DNA of 9,763 nt from Lachnospiraceae bacterium UBA7729 (lineage in GTDB: Bacteria > Bacillota > Clostridia > Lachnospirales > Lachnospiraceae), in contig DLFD01000054.1 in the NCBI GenBank assembly GCA_002482005.1, positions 14,388 through 24,150 of the forward strand. Direction: 5' to 3'. Both the position numbers and the translations under genes were made by a program. Of this stretch, positions 1-5,560 are shown one piece after another. A model generated the notes under the pieces. That model did not search any database, was not told the DNA's origin, and worked only from the letters and a program-made list of their open reading frames with translations. The first letter of the stretch is position 1. Every line of letters begins with the position of its first letter.

Positions 1-161
1 CCAACAACGATCACAATCCGGTCAACGTTCTGCTTTTGGATCTGATGAAGCATACGATCAATAAGGCTTACGCCGTTCACCTTCACCATACATTTTGTGT
101 TATTCTGAGTCAGTTCTTTAAGTCGTTTTCCCATACCCGCTGCGAGTATTATAGCCTGCAT
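1..161 (-). CDS. LicC-like nucleotidyltransferase, N-terminal part (cut by window edge)
   Basis: The first 53 codons of a nucleotidyltransferase that continues beyond base 1. The protein begins MQAIILAAGMGKRLKELT, the glycine-rich nucleotide-binding signature (LAAGxGxRLxxLT) of the sugar-phosphate/phosphocholine nucleotidyltransferase superfamily (NTP_transferase fold). It is followed by a TKCMVKVNG stretch, where the conserved lysine of this fold contacts phosphate. Family knowledge: members activate a sugar-1-phosphate, phosphocholine or similar group with CTP or another NTP for transfer to a surface polymer. The N-terminus resembles LicC-type enzymes, which in Bacillota are often fused to a choline-kinase-like domain; the fragment is too short to decide the substrate. 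The start ATG at 161 has a GTGAGGG Shine-Dalgarno-like run 5-11 bases upstream. It lies downstream of a glycerophosphotransferase remnant, which fits a role in polymer decoration. Confidence 0.85.
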   Translation of the reverse strand, partial: MQAIILAAGMGKRLKELTQNNTKCMVKVNGVSLIDRMLHQIQKQNVDRIVIVV

Positions 162-170
162 AAGTTTCCC

Positions 171-347
171 TCACTTTCTCTTTAAAAACCAATATTTAAA
201 TATTTTAAATTTAATCTCTGCTAATTTTGGAATATCTACCCCAAACATAGGAATCAGCTGATTCACCTCCCAACAGTTTGGTGTCTTATAGAAATAATAA
301 TTTCGTTTTATGTCCTCTATTTTACCCCAATAGTGTCTAGCACACGT
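171..347 (-). pseudogene. Open frame without a start, possible C-terminal remnant of an unidentified polysaccharide gene
   Basis: A stop-free frame of 58 codons ends in TGA 9 bases before the nucleotidyltransferase ATG. It has no ATG near its beginning; the first ATG is at 248 and would give a 25-residue peptide (MFGVDIPKLAEIKFKIFKYW...). The translation looks protein-like, with segments such as YYFYKTPNCWEVNQLIPMFG and a basic, aromatic C-terminus ending LKRK. Its spacing to the next gene is what one expects of a real gene end in an operon. It overlaps the end of the glycerophosphotransferase remnant in another frame. Either it is the tail of a lost gene, or the remnant upstream is frameshifted into it, or it is a chance frame in AT-rich DNA. 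I do not recognise a family. Confidence 0.35.
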
Positions 348-690
348 CTAGACGAATTACCATCTGAATACGTGTGATAATTCTTCATCACTGCATGTCT
401 CTCACTAATATATTTATCAATTCCATCGGCTATTTCAGATAGACTATCTTCTAATTCTTTCTGATTATAAACATGATATCCCTTCATAAAATCAATGGCA
501 TTTTCAGGGAAAAAGCCACGAGATTTACGATAGCCTTCGTAATCATCAAGAGTGAATACAATCGGTTTGTCTTTTAAAAGAAAATCAATCGAGATAGATG
601 AATAATCACTGATCAATGCATCTGCCATATCTATAATGTGAACTTCCTGGAAAAAGTACCCTAAAGAGCTTTTGACTGTCGAATCAATAG
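317..690 (-). pseudogene. CDP-glycerol glycerophosphotransferase (TagB/TagF-like), C-terminal remnant
   Basis: The frame ends in TAG at 317. It encodes the end of the Glyphos_transf (TagB/TagF) catalytic domain: the hallmark ADALISDYSSISIDFLLKDK, followed by PIVFTLDDYEGYRKSRG and FFPENAIDF. It closes with a helical segment and DGNSSRRVLDTIG, typical of the family C-terminus. Full-length enzymes are around 400 residues or more; only about 115 remain. The conserved N-terminal membrane-associated part and the first half of the catalytic domain are missing. Upstream sequence switches near 665-690 to the unrelated 72-residue gene, with a clear change from AT-rich to GC-richer DNA. The family moves glycerol-phosphate (or ribitol-phosphate) from CDP-glycerol onto a teichoic acid or capsule chain at the inner membrane face. 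This copy cannot be functional. Confidence 0.8.
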
Positions 691-902
691 TTGAAGAGAA
701 AGTCATCAAGGTCGATGAGAGCTTCCTTCAGCTCCGGATTCCGTTCGCGCTGAATCAATCTTTCGAGATCAATCGCATCCGCGTCGGTGTCTTCCGCGGA
801 AAGGTCATAGGACATCTCCACCAGCCTTGAGAGAATCTCCGCTTTCTTCGTTTTGTGGGTGAAACAGTATTCCTCAATCAGGATTCTCGAATACTCATGC
901 AT
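684..902 (-). CDS. Small acidic hypothetical protein, 72 aa, coupled to the upstream 82-aa gene
   Basis: Not recognised. The preferred start is the ATG at 902: a GAGG motif lies about 9 bases upstream, and the start overlaps the stop of the preceding gene by 8 bases, which suggests translational coupling. Earlier in-frame ATGs at 920 and 917 have no visible Shine-Dalgarno site. The product starts MHEYSRILIEEYCFTHKTKK and looks all-helical, with an acidic second half (SAEDTDADAIDLERLIQRE, then LIDLDDFLFNY at the end). No membrane segment or metal site is visible. It ends at, or a few bases from, the junction with the glycerophosphotransferase remnant, so its last residues might be altered. Its position behind a transposase fragment suggests it belonged to the same mobile segment (inference). 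Confidence 0.6.
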   Translation of the reverse strand: MHEYSRILIEEYCFTHKTKKAEILSRLVEMSYDLSAEDTDADAIDLERLIQRERNPELKEALIDLDDFLFNY

Positions 903-1143
903 CAGCTTCTTCCTCATCATTCTTCGGAGAGTTTATGAAAGTCAGGATCTCATCAAGGGAATGGGCGCTGTTTTCCAGAGCCTTCAGGATCATATCCCTT
1001 TGTTTTGCCCTGCGTATATCATACAGCTTTTTGAGCTCGTCGATCGCCTTTTCATGAGCGATTCGTGTCTTTTCTGCCTTTTTCTCTGCCAGCTCGATCT
1101 TCAGTTCCAGTGTTTCAGCCGAATTCCGCCGTGTTCTTGCCAT
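895..1143 (-). CDS. Small coiled-coil hypothetical protein, 82 aa, directly behind the transposase fragment
   Basis: Family not recognised. The start ATG at 1143 lies two bases after the stop of the chimeric transferase-transposase frame. A GGGAG Shine-Dalgarno motif sits 7 bases upstream, inside the end of that frame, so the two are probably translated together. Residues about 8-55 form a charged heptad-like helix (ELKIELAEKKAEKTRIAHEK and onward), consistent with a coiled coil. A second short helix (RDMILKALENSAHSLDEILTFI) and an acidic tail (NDEEEADA) follow. Charged small proteins of this shape are common accessory proteins of mobile elements, but no function follows from that. Its codon use and GC content resemble the transposase portion rather than the AT-rich genes on either side. 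Confidence 0.65.
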   Translation of the reverse strand: MARTRRNSAETLELKIELAEKKAEKTRIAHEKAIDELKKLYDIRRAKQRDMILKALENSAHSLDEILTFINSPKNDEEEADA

Positions 1144-1145
1144 CG

Positions 1146-1905
1146 TTATGCTCCCTTCTTACTGTCGGATTTTTCCTGCAGGTTTTTTCCTATCTCTTTT
1201 GCCTGGTACCGGACATTCCCTTCATCCATGTGAAATGCAGACAGGATCGTTTTCTGTGTTTTCGTAACTGCGTGGTCCAGACGGTATACGCCGTCCAGCT
1301 GCCTGATCATGACGATCTTCTCCAGTTCTTTTAAAGCCGCCGGAACCGTCATGTAATTCGGCCGCTTTGCCATTTTCTCACAGCATTCCTTCAGTTCCGT
1401 ATACAGCCTGCACCGCAGGATCAGTGCAATGAACTGGATAAAAATCTTTGAGGCGAGCGCCTCGTCGGAGCACACGCGCATGCTGGTGTTTCCGAGATAA
1501 GATTTATCTGCACGGAACAGCTTCTCGGAAGCGTCCCGGCTCTTATACTTATCCAGTGCCTCTCTTGCTGTCATCTTGTCTGTTGACACGATTGCAAGCT
1601 GGGACATGTCGTTGATACTGCCCGGGTATTCCTCATAAAACAGCGGCTCCCTGTTCGCCGTATCAAAAGCAACGGAATAGTTGAAGATCGGCGTCCCCTG
1701 ATCCACCTTAGCCTTTCCAAACTCGACGATATCGATGTCACCCGCCTGAGAGTTCTTATTCGTGGAATCATAAGAGATATAGATCCTCTGTCGTTTGCTG
1801 CGGGGACTGTTCCAGCTGTTCAGGAAGCCCAGGATCTGTTCCGGTTTCAGCGCCTGCAGAAAATCCGACACTTTGGAGTCTGTGTACACCCTCATCCCTG
1901 GCGTG
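1146..1905 (-). mobile_element. Truncated, internally deleted IS1634-family transposase
   Basis: The C-terminal third of the chimeric frame matches the IS1634 group of DDE transposases as I know it. It has DFLQALKPEQILGFLNSWN, then IYISYDSTNKN containing the first catalytic aspartate (D590 of the fusion), then FNYSVAFDTANREPLFYEEY and PGSINDMSQL. The next residues are already from much further on (IVSTDKMTAREALDKYKSRD, ASEKLFRADKSYLGN, a FIQFIALILRCRLYTELK helix and an ELEKIVMIR segment). Missing are the N-terminal region and the block with the second catalytic aspartate (the family's ILDRGYF segment), roughly 150-200 residues lost without breaking the frame. It cannot be an active transposase. 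No terminal inverted repeat or target duplication was recognised around it. Confidence 0.8.
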
Positions 1906-3536
1906 AAGAGAGGATACAAATAATTTTGTCTACTTCCCAATAATTCATAGATATTTCCACGAGCAGCCAAGAGTACATACATTATTATGAAACAACCTAT
2001 TAACACTAATGCTCCATATAAGCAGAATCTACCACCTCGATATTGTGTGTCTGACGTAAAATTCAAATATGCAATCCCGATTGTCTTTAGATATACGTTA
2101 CTTGTATGAGAAGCAAAAATAGCAATTCTTTGAGACAAAAAGGAAAGTATTAATACAATAATCAATCCTTTTATGCCATTGAAATACTTTGCCAAGAAAA
2201 CAAACGGTATAAACAGGATTTTTATCGTTGCAAAACAAATCTCCAGATCCTGTGCCAGACTCGGATGGGCAATATACATCAAATCCATCTGCAGCTTGTC
2301 GTAGGGTGTCGTATTGTACTGACCATATACTTGTGCATATCCAGTCAAACCGCACTTCGCTTGAAGACGTAGCTTGAATTCTGGCATCTCTTCTTCATAC
2401 TGAACAGCAATCTCCGGACGTTCTGGTCTCGGGCCTACAATTGCCATATCGCCCTTCAGGATATTAAGGAGCTGCGGAATCTCATCAATTCGATGTGCGC
2501 GAATGCGCCGGCCTACTGGCGTAATACGTTCATCTTTTTCTCCTGTAGATAACCTGGCCACACCATCTTTTTCAGCGTCGACACGCATACTGCGGAATTT
2601 CAAGACGTTAAATTTCTTTCCATCCTTTGTAAGTCTGCATTGACGATAAAATACAGGCCCGCCATCATATGCCTTAATCTGGATTGCAGTTACCAGCATG
2701 ATTGGCGATGAAATAACCAAAGCAATAGCGGAAAGTATGATATCAAAAAATCTCTTGAAAAAAAGGTACTCGGGTGAAGGATTGTACCGATCCAGCCTCA
2801 TGATAGGGAGATGGAACATATGCATCGGCTTTGTTCCACTCATCAGAACATCCCCAACGCGCGGAATAATGAATGATGTAATGTTCTGATCCACACAGTA
2901 TTTTATTATAATATTACGATCATGACTATGCACACCGGAAATGAATACAACATCCATCCCATTCAAGACCGATAAGTCTTTAATACATTCTTCCGCACTA
3001 CAGTTGCCGACTACATCAAACTTCTGATCCAATCCATATGAATTGATCAGATTTGTCATTCCTTTCCTCATATCCCACACGATGAATGTTTTCTTCGCTT
3101 TGAAATGACGGAAATACCAGTCGTGAGCAAGCTTGCTCCAAATAACAGAGACAAGAATCTGCCCGGCTATTACTATCAGGTACCCTGGAATGAAAGGAAT
3201 GAATTTCTTCAGCAACCAATTCGCGATGAACATAACTGCATCAGCTTCAACGACCGCCAATGTCTGGCTGAATATCATTTCAGAAATCTGATGGTATGAA
3301 AGCAGGAATGCATCATAGATTCTTCCAAATGTTATATACAGTACAAGGAACAGAAAGATTACTGCCCAGTTTCCTCTTGCATAATACGGTAAAGCAATAG
3401 AACTTGCACTAAACGTATACCAACCTGCCGCAAACACTACAGTCATAAGCAGCGCATTCAGAATTTTTACAAACCGAAGTGACAATCGATAACGCAGATT
3501 TTTATCGCTTGCTTCCGTCAACTGAGTCTTGTCCAT
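1146..3536 (-). CDS. Chimeric ORF: WbaP/CpsE-type polyprenyl-phosphate sugar transferase fused in frame to a membrane fragment and a broken transposase
   Basis: A 796-residue frame with three parts. Residues 1-445 are a complete-looking initiating sugar transferase. It has four to five hydrophobic segments (about 22-48, 57-80, 95-112, 115-137), a Rossmann-like region (about 148-250), one membrane helix (about 265-285), and the bacterial sugar-transferase domain (about 258-443). Motifs seen are KRFFDI, GGPVFYRQ, NVLKFRSMR, the catalytic DEIPQLLNILKGDMAIVGPR (D351, E352) and GLTGYAQVYG. This family moves a sugar-1-phosphate from UDP-sugar to undecaprenyl phosphate, the first step of EPS/capsule assembly, at the inner face of the membrane. 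Residues about 446-545 are an unassigned piece with two hydrophobic stretches. Residues about 546-796 are an IS1634-like transposase C-terminal half with an internal deletion. Normal family members end near residue 445-470. The start at 3536 has an AAAGG-type site 11 bases upstream. The catalytic part may still work; the tail is probably debris. Confidence 0.85.
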   Translation of the reverse strand: MDKTQLTEASDKNLRYRLSLRFVKILNALLMTVVFAAGWYTFSASSIALPYYARGNWAVIFLFLVLYITFGRIYDAFLLSYHQISEMIFSQTLAVVEADAVMFIANWLLKKFIPFIPGYLIVIAGQILVSVIWSKLAHDWYFRHFKAKKTFIVWDMRKGMTNLINSYGLDQKFDVVGNCSAEECIKDLSVLNGMDVVFISGVHSHDRNIIIKYCVDQNITSFIIPRVGDVLMSGTKPMHMFHLPIMRLDRYNPSPEYLFFKRFFDIILSAIALVISSPIMLVTAIQIKAYDGGPVFYRQCRLTKDGKKFNVLKFRSMRVDAEKDGVARLSTGEKDERITPVGRRIRAHRIDEIPQLLNILKGDMAIVGPRPERPEIAVQYEEEMPEFKLRLQAKCGLTGYAQVYGQYNTTPYDKLQMDLMYIAHPSLAQDLEICFATIKILFIPFVFLAKYFNGIKGLIIVLILSFLSQRIAIFASHTSNVYLKTIGIAYLNFTSDTQYRGGRFCLYGALVLIGCFIIMYVLLAARGNIYELLGSRQNYLYPLFTPGMRVYTDSKVSDFLQALKPEQILGFLNSWNSPRSKRQRIYISYDSTNKNSQAGDIDIVEFGKAKVDQGTPIFNYSVAFDTANREPLFYEEYPGSINDMSQLAIVSTDKMTAREALDKYKSRDASEKLFRADKSYLGNTSMRVCSDEALASKIFIQFIALILRCRLYTELKECCEKMAKRPNYMTVPAALKELEKIVMIRQLDGVYRLDHAVTKTQKTILSAFHMDEGNVRYQAKEIGKNLQEKSDSKKGA
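1905..2215 (-). other. Membrane-protein fragment between the sugar transferase and the transposase
   Basis: About 100 codons of the fused frame match neither neighbour. It is AT-richer than the transposase part. It encodes a hydrophobic segment (GIKGLIIVLILSFLSQ), a polar loop with ASHTSNVYLKTIGIAYLNFT and YRGGRF, and a second hydrophobic segment (LYGALVLIGCFIIMYVLLAA). The composition suits a piece of an integral membrane protein such as an O-antigen/EPS polymerase or flippase, the genes expected next in such an operon. I cannot assign the family. Both boundaries are approximate. The left one may lie 30-60 bases further into the transposase side, because YPLFTPGMRVYTDSK could already be transposase. 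Confidence 0.5.
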
Positions 3537-3603
3537 AACTTTTCAGACCTTTCCCGTAATATTTCTATCAAGCTCTGCCTAACATAAGCTTCCTGCAGAA
3601 TGA

Positions 3604-3942
3604 TCAGTCTGCTTTTTTCTTAAGTACAATACTCTCTGATGCCACATTTTTCTTTGCGTCCTTGGCCATGTAAGTGACCGTGACGGACTTGCCGTCGCCG
3701 TTCTCAAGGATATCGGCTACGCGAAGAGAATCAGAGACGTCACCGTCCCTGTTGTCCTGTGCCGTAACTCCCTTGAGGAGGTCTTCTTCCTCTTCTCCTT
3801 TTTCATATCCCTTCTCGATGAGGGAATCCGGGATGATGATCTCCGGAGCGGTCCGGTCCTCCGCAACGAATGCGAATGCATTCAGGATCAGAAGGATCCC
3901 TGCCAGCATTGCCAGCAGAAGGGTTATTCTTGTCTTTCTCAT
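3604..3942 (-). CDS. Small membrane-anchored or exported Ig-like (DUF5011-type) protein of the EPS operon
   Basis: A 112-residue product. Residues 1-6 are basic (MRKTRI), followed by a hydrophobic helix (about 7-25) that serves as signal peptide or N-terminal anchor; no lipobox cysteine is visible. After the helix comes one compact beta-rich domain (about 28-108) starting DRTAPEIIIPDSLIE. It contains LLKGVTAQDNRDGDVSDSLR and a final VTVTYMAKDAKKNVASESIV strand pair. This GVTAxDNxDGDVS...VTYxAxDxxxN pattern is characteristic of bacterial Ig-like repeats (DUF5011 / Cry22-like). One repeat on its own is unusually small, since these domains usually occur in long surface proteins. GGGAG lies about 10 bases before the ATG. 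It sits 27 bases behind the kinase gene and is probably co-transcribed. A role outside the membrane in polymer export or attachment is inference. Confidence 0.8.
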   Translation of the reverse strand: MRKTRITLLLAMLAGILLILNAFAFVAEDRTAPEIIIPDSLIEKGYEKGEEEEDLLKGVTAQDNRDGDVSDSLRVADILENGDGKSVTVTYMAKDAKKNVASESIVLKKKAD

Positions 3943-3969
3943 GATCTTCGTACTCCCTTATCCGTCCGT

Positions 3970-4773
3970 TCAGAGCTCGATCTGGTCCACAGAGCTGTTT
4001 ACTCCTTTGCCGCCGCTGTCTTTCCTGCCATCTGTCGCATCGGAAGAACCCTCTTTCCCGTAACCATAATAATGTCCATATCCGCCGTACTTGCCGTACT
4101 TTCCATACCCGCCGTACTTGCCGTAATACTTGCTTCCGGACCTGATATCGACCTTGTTCAGGACCGCTCCCAGGATCGGGCAGTCCGCCTTCCGGAGCTG
4201 CCCCACGACATCCTGAGCGAACGGATAGCCGATGGCCCCGGACTCGACGACCAGGATCGCGCCATCACAGTCATTCGCGACCATGGCAGAATCCGTGACG
4301 ACACCGAGCGGAGGCGTATCGATGATCACATAGTCAAATGCTTTTCGCAGCGACGACACCATCAGTGAGAATCGCTCCGTGCACAGAAGCTCTGCCGGGT
4401 TCGGCGGGAACTGGCCGGTAAAGATCATATAGAAGCCATTGATGTTGGTCTTGTAGAGGATATCGTTGATAAAGACCTGGCCGGAAAGATAAAGACTGAG
4501 GCCGTTCACTTTCTGGTGTCCCTGGATCCTGACCGCGCGTGTGAGTACCGACTTCCGCATATCGGCATCGACCAGGACCACATTCTTGCCAGTCTGGGCA
4601 AGGGAGATGGCAAGCAGTCTGGCGACGGTACTCTTTCCCTCATCCTCCGTGCAGGAAGTGATGTCGATGACCTTCTTGTCGCTCCCGCAGAACAGAAGGT
4701 TGGTGCGAAGAGACTTATAGGCCTCTTCGACGTGATAGTTCAGTTTCGGTACTTCGATGGTAATCTCTTTCAC
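3970..4773 (-). CDS. cpsD: CpsD/CapB-type bacterial tyrosine kinase (BY-kinase) with GTG start
   Basis: A 267-residue cytoplasmic ATPase/kinase that partners the CpsC/Wzz membrane adaptor, autophosphorylates on a tyrosine cluster and so controls chain length and export of the polymer. Visible signatures: EEAYKSLRTNLLF (about 16-28, subunit interface), Walker A TSCTEDEGKST (39-49, with an acidic residue where most members have proline), Walker A' VVLVDADMRKS (65-75), Walker B FDYVIIDTPP (146-155). The tail from residue 214 is almost only Gly, Tyr and Lys, with ten tyrosines at 216, 217, 220, 223, 226, 229, 232, 235, 236 and 238. It is followed by a Ser/Asp/Gly-rich end. Length is slightly above the usual 225-250 because of the tail. 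The start is GTG (4773-4771), with GAGAGGA about 10 bases upstream. Confidence 0.95.
   Translation of the reverse strand: MKEITIEVPKLNYHVEEAYKSLRTNLLFCGSDKKVIDITSCTEDEGKSTVARLLAISLAQTGKNVVLVDADMRKSVLTRAVRIQGHQKVNGLSLYLSGQVFINDILYKTNINGFYMIFTGQFPPNPAELLCTERFSLMVSSLRKAFDYVIIDTPPLGVVTDSAMVANDCDGAILVVESGAIGYPFAQDVVGQLRKADCPILGAVLNKVDIRSGSKYYGKYGGYGKYGKYGGYGHYYGYGKEGSSDATDGRKDSGGKGVNSSVDQIEL
4082..4125 (-). repeat. Direct 17-bp repeat coding the tyrosine-rich kinase tail
   Basis: The 17-mer CCGCCGTACTTGCCGTA (plus strand) occurs at 4082-4098 and again, identical, at 4109-4125, with a period of 27 bases. On the coding strand each copy reads YGKYGG. Surrounding bases are degenerate copies of the same YGK/YGG unit. 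Such a repeat can gain or lose units by slippage, which would change the number of phosphorylatable tyrosines in steps of nine residues. Confidence 0.8.
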
Positions 4774-4834
4774 TGTGCAATATCCTCTCAGTTCTGGAAG
4801 GCTTCCGCATCCGTGCGCCAGATGCGTGCCTCTC

Positions 4835-5560
4835 TCATCTCCCGTTTTTCCCGATCAGCCGGAGCGGGTTGCTCCACATGAGTTTTTCCACGGCGCCGGG
4901 ACCATATTTCTTATCAAGAAATTCAGCGCACTCTGCAAGATGCGGAGCACGTTCTTTCATGTTGTGTGCATCGGAGCCGATGTAATCGACAAGCCCTTCC
5001 CCGACAAGCTTCCTTGTGTACAGGCGGGCTGAAAGACCGTCTCTTCCCAGAAGCGCGTCCGCGTTGACCTGGATGTATGCCCCCATCCGCCTCAATTCTT
5101 CGACCAATGCAGGCTTTCTGCAGGCGGGATACCGCTCGATATGGGCGATGATTGGAACCCAGCCCTCTATGACAAGACTGTTAGTGACACGTCTGATATC
5201 GGACTCGGTATGGTATCCGGAGAACTCGGTAAGAACAAAGCTGCCGCCAAGCATCCGGTATGCCGGATCCTGCTCCAGGGTCTCATCCATCTCCTGATCG
5301 ACATGGAATTCACAGCCGAGAGAAAGCTCCAGGTCACCTGGGAGCTGCAAGGCCGCCTCATCCCTGAGCATATCAAAACGATCACGGACGAGAGAACGCG
5401 GAGCTTCGAACATCCCCCTGCGAAAGTGAGGAGTCAGGATGATCGCCCTCACGCCCTGGTCATATTCGCTCTGAAGGAGGGCGATGGACTCTTCCATGGA
5501 AGAAGCGCCGTCGTCGACTCCGGGAAGGATGTGGCAGTGGATGTCACAGAGTCTTCTCAT
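4835..5560 (-). CDS. cpsB: CpsB/CapC/YwqE-type PHP-domain tyrosine phosphatase
   Basis: The manganese-dependent phosphatase that dephosphorylates the CpsD kinase tail. The start ATG at 5560 is preferred over an upstream in-frame ATG (5596): GAGG sits 8 bases before it, and it overlaps the stop of the upstream gene as ATGA, the normal coupling here. The product has 241 residues, the usual length. Metal-binding motifs of the PHP fold are all present: DIHCHILPGVDDG (H8, H10, D16), LTPHFR (H45), GCEFHVD (E84, H86), LTEFSG (E112), IIAHIERY (H140) and GSDAHN (D197, H199). The EFHVD and AHIERYP blocks are characteristic of this phosphatase family rather than of DNA-polymerase or histidinol-phosphatase PHP proteins. 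About 60 bases separate it from the kinase gene. Confidence 0.95.
   Translation of the reverse strand: MRRLCDIHCHILPGVDDGASSMEESIALLQSEYDQGVRAIILTPHFRRGMFEAPRSLVRDRFDMLRDEAALQLPGDLELSLGCEFHVDQEMDETLEQDPAYRMLGGSFVLTEFSGYHTESDIRRVTNSLVIEGWVPIIAHIERYPACRKPALVEELRRMGAYIQVNADALLGRDGLSARLYTRKLVGEGLVDYIGSDAHNMKERAPHLAECAEFLDKKYGPGAVEKLMWSNPLRLIGKNGR

Noticed and set aside
853..1334. Plus-strand frames of 126 and 89 codons opposite the small genes
   Set aside because: They lie antisense to coupled minus-strand genes, have no ribosome site, and their cysteine/phenylalanine/serine-rich translation is typical of shadow frames.
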